Source of the DNA: Clostridiales bacterium UBA7011
GTDB taxonomy: Bacteria; Bacillota; Clostridia; Oscillospirales; Butyricicoccaceae
Assembly: GCA_002449635.1 (NCBI GenBank)
Contig: DJXF01000067.1
Location: forward strand, 1-15,956
DNA: 15,956 nucleotides
Direction: 5' to 3'
The position numbers and the translations under genes were made by a program. The notes beneath the pieces were generated by a model. The model saw nothing but the letters and a program-made list of their open reading frames with translations, was not told where the DNA came from and did no database searches. Shown in pieces: positions 1 to 7,348 of this stretch (position 1 is the first letter of the stretch; each line of letters opens with the position of its first letter).

Positions 1-11
1 AGAGGTAGCTT

Positions 12-1136
12 ATGGATGAAATATATCTGGTCGTTTTGAGAGTGCTCGCCGCTTTTTTTGCCGCCGGCGTCATTTCCTTTGCGCTGACACCGCCTGTCAA
101 GCGTCTGGCGCACCAAATCGGCGCGATTGATGTGCCGAAGGATGGGCGCCGCATGCACAAAAAGCCGATTCCGCGGCTGGGCGGTCTTGCGATTTATCTT
201 TCTTTCGTCGCTGTCAGCCTGTTTTTCGGCGTAAAATCCGTGCAGAATCTCACGATTCTCATCGGCTCGGCGATTATTGTCGTACTGGGCATTTTTGACG
301 ACCGCAACGCGCTTGGCGCAAAGTTCAAATTCTGTATTCAGCTGATCGCCGCAGCCATTCCGGTCGTGTTCGGCAATCTGCGCATTGAGCTGATTACCAA
401 CCCGAATATTCTCAGCAAAAATCTGTATCTCGAATTCGGCATGCTTTCGATTCCGATTACAATCATCTGGATTGCTGCGATTACGAATGCGGTCAACCTG
501 ATTGACGGACTGGATGGTCTGGCCGTCGGTGTCTCTGCCATTGCCTGCATGACGATGCTCGCCGTTTCGCTGCTCATCGGGGAAGTGGGTATCGCGGTGA
601 TTCTCGCTGCACTGGCAGGCGCGTGTGTCGGCTTTATGCCGTACAACCTCAATCCGGCGAGCATTTTTATGGGCGACACCGGTTCGACCTTTCTGGGCTT
701 TATGCTGGCGACGATGTCTATTCAGGGCATGTTTAAGGTTTATGCGATTATTTCGTTTGCCGTACCGTTCCTGATTCTCGGACTGCCGATCTTTGACACG
801 GCATTTGCAATTCTGCGCCGCGTTCTTTCCGGCCGCAGCCCGCTTTCGCCTGACCGCGGACATGTGCATCACCGCCTGATGGACATGGGCTTTAATCAGA
901 AGCAGGCGGTCGCAATCCTTTATGCAATTGCAACCGTACTCGGTCTGCTGGCCGTGGTGCTGACCACATCCGGTGAGCTGCGCGCAATGATTGCCGTGCT
1001 GGCCGTGCTTGTGACGCTGGTCATCGGCGGCATTGCCTATCTGTCCTCTATGCGGCATCGCTTAGAGCGTCAGGAACAGGCACTTCACCAAATGGATTCC
1101 GAGCATCATTTGCCGGATCACGAGCAGAAATCGTGA
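12..1136 (+). CDS. wecA: Polyprenyl-phosphate GlcNAc-1-phosphate transferase (WecA/TagO family)
   Basis: A 374-residue polytopic membrane enzyme of the MraY/WecA/TagO superfamily. Enzymes of this group move GlcNAc-1-phosphate from UDP-GlcNAc to undecaprenyl phosphate at the inner face of the membrane, the first step of teichoic-acid-like or other secondary wall polymers. Visible family motifs are FDD at 95-97 (Mg binding), NLIDGLDG at 162-169 (catalytic Asp region), GDTGS at 221-225, FDTAF at 261-265 and HVHHR at 284-288, with about ten hydrophobic segments between. The His motif and the UDP-GlcNAc 2-epimerase gene 16 nt downstream favour WecA/TagO over MraY. The ATG is preceded by AGAGGT at positions 1-6. 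The polar C-terminal tail (about 347-374) is cytosolic-looking and rich in His, Glu and Gln. Family assignment is firm; the polymer it serves is inferred. Confidence 0.93.
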   Translation: MDEIYLVVLRVLAAFFAAGVISFALTPPVKRLAHQIGAIDVPKDGRRMHKKPIPRLGGLAIYLSFVAVSLFFGVKSVQNLTILIGSAIIVVLGIFDDRNALGAKFKFCIQLIAAAIPVVFGNLRIELITNPNILSKNLYLEFGMLSIPITIIWIAAITNAVNLIDGLDGLAVGVSAIACMTMLAVSLLIGEVGIAVILAALAGACVGFMPYNLNPASIFMGDTGSTFLGFMLATMSIQGMFKVYAIISFAVPFLILGLPIFDTAFAILRRVLSGRSPLSPDRGHVHHRLMDMGFNQKQAVAILYAIATVLGLLAVVLTTSGELRAMIAVLAVLVTLVIGGIAYLSSMRHRLERQEQALHQMDSEHHLPDHEQKS

Positions 1137-1152
1137 CGTGGGAGGGACAGGA

Positions 1153-2301
1153 ATGAAGACAATTAAAGTGATGACAGTCTTCGGCACGCGTCCGGAGGCG
1201 ATCAAAATGGCCCCGCTTGTTCATGAACTGGAGCGCACAGAGGGCGTTGAACCGGTTGTCTGTGTGACCGCACAGCATCGGCAGATGCTCGATCAGGTCA
1301 TGGATATTTTCCATCTGAAAGCGGATTACGACCTGGATATCATGCAGCCGCGGCAGACGCTTGCGACAATCACGACAAAGTCGCTCACAGGTCTGGACGA
1401 GGTTTTAGAGCAGGCAAAGCCGGACATTGTTCTGGTGCACGGCGATACGTCGACAACGTTTGCCGGCGCTCTCGCGGCATTTTACCATAAAATTCCCGTG
1501 GGACATGTTGAGGCAGGCCTGCGTACGTTTGACAAATACTCCCCATTTCCGGAGGAGATGAACCGCAAGCTGACCGGTCAGATTGCCTCGCTTCATTTCG
1601 CGCCGACTGAGCGTAACCGCCGCAATCTCGCGGCCGAGGGAATCACGGACGGCGTCATCGTCTGCGGCAATACGGTTGTCGATGCGATTCAATCGACGGC
1701 ACGCGCCGACTACACCTTCCGCGACGAGACACTTGCACAGCTCGATTATACCGGACGCCGTGTCATTCTGGTCACAGCGCACCGCCGTGAGAATTACGGC
1801 GAGCCGATGGAGCATATTATGCGTGCACTGCGCCGTCTGGCGGATCGATATGAGGATGTGGATATTGTTTATCCCGTTCATCTCAGCCCGTACGTGCGCG
1901 AAACTGCGGCAAAATATCTGTCCGGACACGCGCGGATTCACCTGATTGAGCCGCTGTCCGTCGATGAGATGCACAATCTCATGGGACGCAGCTACATGGT
2001 TATGACCGACTCCGGCGGACTGCAGGAGGAAGCCCCGAGCCTTGGAAAACCGGTGCTTGTTCTGCGGCGTGAGACAGAACGTCCGGAGGCAATTGAGGCG
2101 GGCACCGTTCGTCTCGCAGGTGTCGACGAAGAAACCATCTTTTCGATGGCCTGCACGCTGCTGGACAACAAAGAGGAATATAATCAAATGGCGCATGCGG
2201 TCAATCCCTATGGCGACGGACAGACCTCGCGCCGCATTGTGCAGATGATCCGCTGCTATTTCGGTCAGCTGTCCGAAAAGCCGGATGAATTCTGCCCGTA
2301 A
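1153..2301 (+). CDS. wecB: UDP-N-acetylglucosamine 2-epimerase (non-hydrolysing)
   Basis: A 382-residue cytosolic enzyme that interconverts UDP-GlcNAc and UDP-ManNAc (WecB/MnaA). Motifs seen: GTRPEAIKMAP at 11-21, HGDTST at 96-101, GHVEAGLRT at 117-125, PFPEEMNR at 131-138, TAHRREN at 208-214, PVHL at 241-244 and SGGLQEEAP at 287-295. These cover the nucleotide-binding and catalytic Asp/Glu/His positions of the family, and the length is typical. A GTG at 1138 is in frame, but the ATG at 1153 is chosen because it has GGGAGGGA immediately upstream and gives the usual N-terminus. It lies 16 nt after the WecA/TagO gene, so both probably share an mRNA: one primes the lipid carrier with GlcNAc, the other supplies ManNAc for linkage-unit or capsule synthesis. 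Confidence 0.95.
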   Translation: MKTIKVMTVFGTRPEAIKMAPLVHELERTEGVEPVVCVTAQHRQMLDQVMDIFHLKADYDLDIMQPRQTLATITTKSLTGLDEVLEQAKPDIVLVHGDTSTTFAGALAAFYHKIPVGHVEAGLRTFDKYSPFPEEMNRKLTGQIASLHFAPTERNRRNLAAEGITDGVIVCGNTVVDAIQSTARADYTFRDETLAQLDYTGRRVILVTAHRRENYGEPMEHIMRALRRLADRYEDVDIVYPVHLSPYVRETAAKYLSGHARIHLIEPLSVDEMHNLMGRSYMVMTDSGGLQEEAPSLGKPVLVLRRETERPEAIEAGTVRLAGVDEETIFSMACTLLDNKEEYNQMAHAVNPYGDGQTSRRIVQMIRCYFGQLSEKPDEFCP

Positions 2302-2316
2302 CAGGAGCAAGTCGAA

Positions 2317-3201
2317 ATGCAGGAAAAGGCGACAGAAGAGCAGAAGGTTGCAGAACCGGAAGTTTCTGAACAGAATACCGAACCGGAGGTTTCTGAACAA
2401 GCTGAACAACCGGAAATTTCTGAAGAATCGGGAAAAAAAGAAGAAAAAGGGAACGGCCTTACCTTGCGCCGCGCAGCATGGATTGTGTTTTTCGCAGCAC
2501 TTGTACTCGCAGTGGTGGTCGCTGCTCTGTTGCCGGGCGGTTCCGGTATTGTGCTGCCCGAAGGCAGCGGGACTGCGCGGGATGTCATCACCGAACAAAC
2601 CGGCTACAGCCTGACCGGCGCTGACATTACCAAGGAAAATGTGCAGCAGGTCATTGCAAGTCTTGCGCGCCCGGAGGCATATGTTGCATCTGTTACCAAC
2701 ACGCTGTACTGGAACGGCGCGTGGAAGGAAATACAGGCCAGACAGTATGTGCGCGACGGCGTCAGCCTGACGGCATATTCGGACGCGGAAGGCAATACGG
2801 AGCGCTTTCAGGCGGTCAGCGGAGACCGGTATTCCGCCTGGCGGCGCGGCAGCACAGCGCAGTATTCCGGCAGCACCGGCACGGTATCTGCCGATGACAT
2901 CGGTATGATTCCGACCTATGAAACGGTAGTAAATGCCGATCCGGCCAATATCACGGAAGCCGGCTTGCGCACGGTCAGCGGTGTATCCTGTATTTTTGTG
3001 ACCGTATCCGATCCGGCGACAAATTATCAGCTGACCTATTGGGTGTCGACGGTCAGCGGTCTGCTGATTCAGGCGGATTACACCCGCGGCGGTGAGCTCA
3101 TCCGAAGTGTTGTCATCGACGATATTCAGCAAAAAATTCCGCCGGCATCGCTTTATCTTCTGCCGGATGGAACCTCTTTGCTCCCGCAGGATGCGGAATA
3201 A
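2317..3201 (+). CDS. Membrane-anchored extracytoplasmic protein of unknown function
   Basis: I do not recognise this 294-residue protein. Residues 1-48 are cytosolic-looking, Glu/Lys rich, and carry three tandem 9-residue repeats of the EPEVSEQ type. Residues 52-72 form one transmembrane segment (WIVFFAALVLAVVVAALL) preceded by KEEKG and LRR, so the rest (73-294) should face outside. The outer part is rich in Tyr, Thr, Ser and Gly and alternates short beta-like stretches. The YWVSTVSGLLIQADY segment near 241 loosely recalls LolA-like or lipoprotein-carrier beta folds; this is a guess. The ATG follows AGGAGC at 2303-2308. It begins 15 nt after wecB and ends just before a terminator, so it is the last gene of the wall-polymer unit and may work at the cell surface. 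Confidence 0.85.
   Translation: MQEKATEEQKVAEPEVSEQNTEPEVSEQAEQPEISEESGKKEEKGNGLTLRRAAWIVFFAALVLAVVVAALLPGGSGIVLPEGSGTARDVITEQTGYSLTGADITKENVQQVIASLARPEAYVASVTNTLYWNGAWKEIQARQYVRDGVSLTAYSDAEGNTERFQAVSGDRYSAWRRGSTAQYSGSTGTVSADDIGMIPTYETVVNADPANITEAGLRTVSGVSCIFVTVSDPATNYQLTYWVSTVSGLLIQADYTRGGELIRSVVIDDIQQKIPPASLYLLPDGTSLLPQDAE
2350..2430 (+). repeat. Three in-frame 27-bp tandem repeats
   Basis: Units at 2350-2376, 2377-2403 and 2404-2430. Each encodes a variant of the nonapeptide x-E-P-E-V-S-E-Q-x (third copy QPEISEE). The shared core is GAACCGGAAGTTTCTGAA with substitutions mostly at third codon positions. The repeats lie in the cytosolic N-terminal tail of the membrane-anchored protein. Confidence 0.85.
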
Positions 3202-3212
3202 GGAAAAAGTGG

Positions 3213-3246
3213 AAAGGACGGACTGCAGCAATGCGCCGTCCTTTTT
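3213..3246 (+). terminator. Intrinsic terminator after the wall-polymer genes
   Basis: A 9-bp perfect stem, AAAGGACGG (3213-3221) with CCGTCCTTT (3236-3244), is followed by T's through 3246. The loop can form an inner GCA/TGC stem capped by a GCAA tetraloop. The hairpin starts 11 nt after the upstream stop codon. Confidence 0.85.
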
Positions 3247-3266
3247 GACGGAAAGAAGGACATGAG

Positions 3267-3689
3267 ATGGACTGCATTTGGAGCGAATACGGCGAGCTGC
3301 CGGAAGCTGCAGCTGCCATCCGCACGGAGGTTTTCGTACACGAGCAGGGGTTTTGCAATGAACTGGACGAAATAGATTCGCGCAGCTGGCATGTGCTGCT
3401 TCGGCGCGGCGGACGAGCCATCGGCACGGCGCGCATCTTTTTTGAAGAGGAAAACGACACCATACATATCGGACGCGTCGCGGTTCTGCGTGAAGAGCGC
3501 GGCGGCGGCAGCGGCTCGGCACTGCTTCGCGCGTGCAGTGAAAAAGCGCGGCAGCTCGGGGCAGCACGGCTCGTTCTCGGCGCACAGTGCCGTGCAATGG
3601 ATTTTTATACAAAAAACGGGTTTCAGCCCTTTGGCGGCGGATATATGGATGAGGGCTGCCCGCATCAGATGATGGAGAAGAAATTATGA
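3267..3689 (+). CDS. GNAT-family N-acetyltransferase
   Basis: A 140-residue single-domain acetyltransferase. The acetyl-CoA binding motif A is visible as IHIGRVAVLREERGGGSGSALL (split here as IHIGRVAVL at 66-74 and ERGGGSGSALL at 77-87), where RGGGSG is the pyrophosphate loop. The C-terminal FYTKNGF at 113-119 is the usual motif B end. The N-terminal EVFVHEQGF at 21-29 with ELDEID at 32-37 resembles the ElaA-like subgroup, whose substrates are mostly unknown. The ATG at 3267 follows AAGAAGGA (3253-3260). Its stop overlaps the start of the next gene as ATGA, which suggests translational coupling with the PLP enzyme. A terminator lies only 20 nt upstream with no room for a promoter in between. 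Confidence 0.9.
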   Translation: MDCIWSEYGELPEAAAAIRTEVFVHEQGFCNELDEIDSRSWHVLLRRGGRAIGTARIFFEEENDTIHIGRVAVLREERGGGSGSALLRACSEKARQLGAARLVLGAQCRAMDFYTKNGFQPFGGGYMDEGCPHQMMEKKL

Positions 3690-4942
3690 CGTATTTGGAC
3701 ATTTCACCAAAAATTCGACAGCTTGGACAGCAGGCAGAGCAGGCGATTGCGCCGCTGTTTGCGCGTATTGATGAGATCAGCGAGCACAACACAGAAAAAG
3801 TGCTGGCTGCATTTGCGAAAAACCGCGTCGGCGAAAGCATGTTCGCGGGCACAACGGGCTATGGATATGACGATCAGGGGCGTGACACGCTCGATAAAAT
3901 ATATGCTGATATTTTCGGGACAGAGGCGGCACTTGTCCGCATCGGCTTTGTCAACGGCACACACGCACTTTGCTGCGCGATGTATTCCGCTGTCAAGACG
4001 GGAGATGTTGTGCTGTCTGCCACAGGTGCGGCGTATGATACCCTGATGAATACCATTACCGGCGATATGGCAGGAAGCATGAAGCAATATGGCATCGGAT
4101 ATCGGCAGGTAGAGATGAAGGATGGTCTGCCCGATCTTCCTGCCATTGCGCAGGCGGCCGCGGCACCGGATGTCAAGCTGGTGTTTATTCAGCGCAGCAA
4201 GGGCTATGCCGTGCGGGAATCCCTTTCCTGCGAACAGATCGGTGAAATCTGTACGGCTGTTCGCGCCGTAAATCCGAACGCTGTCATCATGGTTGACAAC
4301 TGCTATGGCGAATTCGTTGAGGAGCAGGAGCCGACGCAGACCGGAGCGGATCTGATTGCGGGTTCGCTCATCAAGAATCCGGGCGGCGGTCTTGCGCCTA
4401 CCGGAGGTTATATCGCCGGACGGCGTGATCTGGTGGAAAATGCCTCCTATCGTCTGACCGCTCCCGGCATCGGCGGAGAGTGCGGCTGTACGATGGGACA
4501 GAACCGTCTGCTCTATCAGGGTCTGTTTCTCGCACCGCACACAACGGCACAGGCACTGAAAACAGCGATTTTCTGCGCGGAAGTCATGCGGCGAATGGGC
4601 TTTGAGGTGCATCCGCTGCCGGAGGACACCCGGCACGATATCATTCAGACGATTGCCTTTGGCGCGCCCGAACCGCTCTGCCGCTTCTGCGAGGGCATTC
4701 AGGCGGGCGCACCGGTCGACTCTTACGTCACACCTGTTCCGTGGGATATGCCAGGTTATGACGATCCGGTCATTATGGCTGCGGGCGCCTTTGTACAGGG
4801 CGCCTCGATTGAGCTGTCTGCCGATGCGCCCATGCGCGAGCCATATACCTGTTATATGCAGGGCGGTCTGACGTATCCGTCCGGCAAAGCGGGAATCTTA
4901 CTCGCGGCGCAGCGGATTTCCAACGCCGGATATGGAGAATGA
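3686..4942 (+). CDS. ynbB: PLP-dependent methionine gamma-lyase-like protein (YnbB / 'aluminium resistance' family)
   Basis: A 418-residue fold-type I PLP enzyme. The Schiff-base lysine is probably K230 in SLIKNPGG (227-234), and VDNCYGEF (203-210) carries the Asp that contacts the pyridine nitrogen. GFVNGTHAL (87-95) is the phosphate-binding region and APTGGYIAG (237-245) follows the lysine. Length and motifs fit the family named after Bacillus YnbB, annotated either as methionine gamma-lyase family or aluminium resistance protein; the physiological substrate is not settled. The start codon overlaps the stop of the GNAT gene (ATGA), with GGAGAAG at 3674-3680 as ribosome binding site. A joint amino-acid or thiol-related pathway with the acetyltransferase is possible but is inference only. 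Confidence 0.9.
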   Translation: MTYLDISPKIRQLGQQAEQAIAPLFARIDEISEHNTEKVLAAFAKNRVGESMFAGTTGYGYDDQGRDTLDKIYADIFGTEAALVRIGFVNGTHALCCAMYSAVKTGDVVLSATGAAYDTLMNTITGDMAGSMKQYGIGYRQVEMKDGLPDLPAIAQAAAAPDVKLVFIQRSKGYAVRESLSCEQIGEICTAVRAVNPNAVIMVDNCYGEFVEEQEPTQTGADLIAGSLIKNPGGGLAPTGGYIAGRRDLVENASYRLTAPGIGGECGCTMGQNRLLYQGLFLAPHTTAQALKTAIFCAEVMRRMGFEVHPLPEDTRHDIIQTIAFGAPEPLCRFCEGIQAGAPVDSYVTPVPWDMPGYDDPVIMAAGAFVQGASIELSADAPMREPYTCYMQGGLTYPSGKAGILLAAQRISNAGYGE

Positions 4943-4956
4943 TGCAGCGATTACAT

Positions 4957-4986
4957 GCTTTCCCGCTCCGGCGGAGAGGGAAATGC
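4957..4986 (+). other. Hairpin between ynbB and ruvC, terminator-like but without a T tract
   Basis: TTTCCC (4959-4964) pairs with GGGAAA (4978-4983). Inside, beyond one G·A mismatch, CTCC (4966-4969) pairs with GGAG (4973-4976). Outer GC/GC pairing is possible across a bulged T. The 3' side continues CCTTGTG, not a T run, so efficient intrinsic termination is doubtful. It ends immediately before the ruvC promoter. Confidence 0.5.
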
Positions 4987-4987
4987 C

Positions 4988-5016
4988 TTGTGATAACCGG
5001 CAACTTGTGGTACACT
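4988..5016 (+). promoter_or_regulatory. Extended -10 promoter for ruvCAB
   Basis: TTGTGA (4988-4993), a 17-bp spacer, and TACACT (5011-5016), preceded by TGG, which gives an extended -10 (TGn). Expected transcription start is near 5023, about 26 nt before the ruvC ATG. Confidence 0.6.
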
Positions 5017-5048
5017 ATGGTTACATCTATGGGTAACAGGAGGCGCAG

Positions 5049-5549
5049 ATGACGATATTGGGCATTGATCCCGGTTATGCAACCGTCGGATATGGTGTTG
5101 TCCGCTACGAGCGGTCCCAATTCACCCACATCCGTCACGGCGCAATCACCACACCTGCAGGCGTTCCGCTTCATCTCCGGTTACAGGAGATTCACAGCGA
5201 TATGCTGACCTTGCTGGATTCATTCCGGCCGGATGCGGTTGCTGTGGAGCAGCTGTTTTTTAACACGAATATTACAACCGGCATTCAGGTCGGTCATGCG
5301 CGCGGCGTGATCCTTCTCGCCTGTGCACAGCGGGGCATTGAGCCTGCGGAATATACGCCGTCGGAGGTCAAGCAGTCCGTGGTCGGCTACGGGCGCGCGG
5401 AAAAACGGCAGGTAATGGAGATGACCCGCAGCATATTAAAGCTGCCGCGCATGCCCCGCCCGGATGACGCAGCGGATGCACTTGCGCTGGCGATTTGTCA
5501 CGCCCATGCAGCTGGCTCACAGCTTGCGGGAAAACGCCTCGGGCTGTGA
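5049..5549 (+). CDS. ruvC: Crossover junction endodeoxyribonuclease RuvC
   Basis: The 166-residue Holliday junction resolvase. It introduces paired nicks in four-way junctions bound by RuvAB. The N-terminal LGIDPGYATVGYG (4-16) carries catalytic D7; VEQLFF (66-71) carries E67; and RPDDAADALALAICHA (137-152) carries the last acidic pair, D140 and D143. These match the RNase H-fold tetrad of the family, and the length is normal. The ATG at 5049 has AGGAGG at 5038-5043. ruvA follows 29 nt later and ruvB after that, so the whole resolvasome is encoded by one transcription unit from the promoter at 4988-5016. All key residues are present, so I expect an active enzyme. Confidence 0.97.
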   Translation: MTILGIDPGYATVGYGVVRYERSQFTHIRHGAITTPAGVPLHLRLQEIHSDMLTLLDSFRPDAVAVEQLFFNTNITTGIQVGHARGVILLACAQRGIEPAEYTPSEVKQSVVGYGRAEKRQVMEMTRSILKLPRMPRPDDAADALALAICHAHAAGSQLAGKRLGL

Positions 5550-5578
5550 ATTTTGATCGGAATAAAGGAGCAATTTGA

Positions 5579-6199
5579 TTGTTTTATTATCTGGAAGGTA
5601 CGGTGGCCCTCGTCGAACAGGAGCTGGCAGTCATCGACTGCGGCGGCGTCGGCTATGCCTGCCGTACATCGCAAAACACCTGTGCCGCCCTGAAGACCGG
5701 TAAGCACGCGCGTCTGTACACCTATCTGAGCGTGCGTGAGAGCGCCGTGGATTTATATGGCTTTGCCGAGCAGGAGGAGCTGAACTGCTTTAAGCTGCTT
5801 CTCGGTGTATCCGGTGTCGGACCGAAAGCGGCACTCGCCATTTTGAGCAGTGCACCACCCAGCCAGCTTGCCCTGTCAATCATCACAGGGGATGTAAAGT
5901 TCCTGACACGCGCACCCGGCATCGGCAAAAAAATTGCACAGCGCATTTGCCTGGAGCTCAAAGACAAACTGTCCAAGGAGCAGGAAAATCTGCCTGCAGC
6001 CGGCGGAGGCCTGCTGATGACAGGCGGGGCGCAGAACGGCACGGACGGCGGAGCTGTAGGTGAGACAATTTCTGCCCTCATGGTACTCGGCTATTCTCAG
6101 GCAGAGGCGATGAAGGCGCTGGAGGGTCTGCCGGTCGAGGCAGATGTTTCGGCGGAGGATTTGATTCGCGCCTGCCTGAAAAAGCTGGCGGCACAGTAA
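5579..6199 (+). CDS. ruvA: Holliday junction branch migration subunit RuvA
   Basis: A 206-residue junction-binding subunit that forms a tetramer on the Holliday junction and loads RuvB. The OB-fold domain occupies about 1-62 (MFYYLEGTVA start, VRESAVDLYGF at 52-62). Two helix-hairpin-helix motifs follow: LLGVSGVGPKAAL at 74-86 and APGIGKKIAQRI at 112-123. A flexible Gly-rich linker (about 138-158) leads to the C-terminal RuvB-binding three-helix domain (160-205). The start is TTG at 5579: it gives the canonical N-terminus and has AAAGGAG at 5564-5570 with 8-nt spacing, while no in-frame ATG lies nearby. It sits between ruvC and ruvB. Confidence 0.97.
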   Translation: MFYYLEGTVALVEQELAVIDCGGVGYACRTSQNTCAALKTGKHARLYTYLSVRESAVDLYGFAEQEELNCFKLLLGVSGVGPKAALAILSSAPPSQLALSIITGDVKFLTRAPGIGKKIAQRICLELKDKLSKEQENLPAAGGGLLMTGGAQNGTDGGAVGETISALMVLGYSQAEAMKALEGLPVEADVSAEDLIRACLKKLAAQ

Positions 6200-6214
6200 T
6201 CAGGGAAGGTAGCT

Positions 6215-7267
6215 ATGAGCATAGAATTTGATGATAATTTTTCCGACCGCATTGTGACTTCCTCGCAGACGGCGGAGGATGACGGGGAGCTGTCCCTTCG
6301 CCCGAAAACCATGTCCGAGTACATCGGACAGACAAAGGCGAAGGAAAACCTGTCGGTTTTTATCGAGGCGGCACGCCGGCGCGGAGAACCGCTCGACCAT
6401 GTTCTGCTGTACGGTCCGCCGGGACTGGGCAAGACGACACTTGCGGGCATCATTGCCAATGAAATGGGTGTCAATATCCGTGTGACAAGCGGTCCGGCCA
6501 TTGAAAAGGCAGGCGATCTTGCGGCCCTGTTGACCAATCTGAGCGAAAATGATATTCTGTTTATCGACGAAATCCACCGTCTCAACCGCAGTGTTGAGGA
6601 GATTCTCTACCCTGCAATGGAGGATTACGCACTGGATATCATTATCGGAAAAGGGCCCTCTGCGCGGTCGATCCGGCTTGATCTGCCGAAATTTACACTG
6701 ATCGGCGCGACAACCCGCGCGGGTCAGATGACCTCGCCGCTGCGCGACCGTTTTGGCGTCATGCTCCGTCTGGAGCTGTATTCGCCGGAACAGCTGCAGC
6801 AGATTGTCTCGCGTTCTGCAGATATTCTTCAGGTCGAGGCTGAGCCTGCCGGAACGTATGAGATTGCACGCCGCTCCCGCGGAACGCCGCGCATTGCCAA
6901 TCGCCTGCTGCGCCGTGTGCGCGACTTTGCACAGGTACAGTTTGACGGCGTCATCACACAAAAGGCGGCAGATACGGCACTGCGTGCGCTGGAAATCGAC
7001 GAGTTGGGACTCGATTCGATTGACCGCCGTATGCTGCGCAGTATTATGTCCACATTTGGCGGCGGTCCGGTCGGACTGGAAACACTGGCAGCGACAATCG
7101 GAGAAGAAGCGGTCACGCTTGAGGACGTATATGAGCCGTATCTCATGCAGATCGGTTTTCTCAATCGCACGCCCCGCGGACGCTGCGTGACTGCGCTGGC
7201 CTACGATCATCTGGACATCGCACCGAGCATGCCGGTTTCACCGGAGCAGATGCGCCTGTCCGATTAA
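6215..7267 (+). CDS. ruvB: Holliday junction branch migration DNA helicase RuvB
   Basis: A 350-residue AAA+ motor that forms hexamers on duplex arms and drives branch migration with RuvA. Walker A is GPPGLGKT at 67-74, Walker B is LFIDEIH at 115-121, sensor 1 is LIGATTR at 162-168, and the RDRFG arginine-finger region is at 177-181. The small lid domain and the C-terminal winged helix (about 260-340, with GLETLAATIGEE and a final RTPRGR segment) are complete. The roughly 30-residue N-terminal extension is common in Firmicutes. The ATG at 6215 follows GGGAAGGT (6203-6210), 15 nt after ruvA, so the gene is part of the ruvCAB unit and probably shares mRNA with glmM. Confidence 0.98.
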   Translation: MSIEFDDNFSDRIVTSSQTAEDDGELSLRPKTMSEYIGQTKAKENLSVFIEAARRRGEPLDHVLLYGPPGLGKTTLAGIIANEMGVNIRVTSGPAIEKAGDLAALLTNLSENDILFIDEIHRLNRSVEEILYPAMEDYALDIIIGKGPSARSIRLDLPKFTLIGATTRAGQMTSPLRDRFGVMLRLELYSPEQLQQIVSRSADILQVEAEPAGTYEIARRSRGTPRIANRLLRRVRDFAQVQFDGVITQKAADTALRALEIDELGLDSIDRRMLRSIMSTFGGGPVGLETLAATIGEEAVTLEDVYEPYLMQIGFLNRTPRGRCVTALAYDHLDIAPSMPVSPEQMRLSD

Positions 7268-7348
7268 ACACAAAATCATTTCCATGTGCGGATTCAGCGG
7301 GGATGCAGATCCGGCACAGCATTTTATCAGATAGAAGGAGTTATGAAC

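Noticed and set aside
1405..3852. An 815-codon open frame on the minus strand
   Set aside because: It runs antisense through wecB, the membrane protein gene, a terminator, the GNAT gene and the start of ynbB. Its translation is rich in Arg, Cys and His, with no recognisable domain, and there is no gene-like upstream signal. It is a by-product of codon usage on the other strand.
7268..7348. Possible promoter or hairpin between ruvB and glmM
   Set aside because: Only a short, imperfect CGGATT/GATCCG pairing and no paired -35/-10 hexamers are visible, so the gap is treated as an intra-operon spacer.
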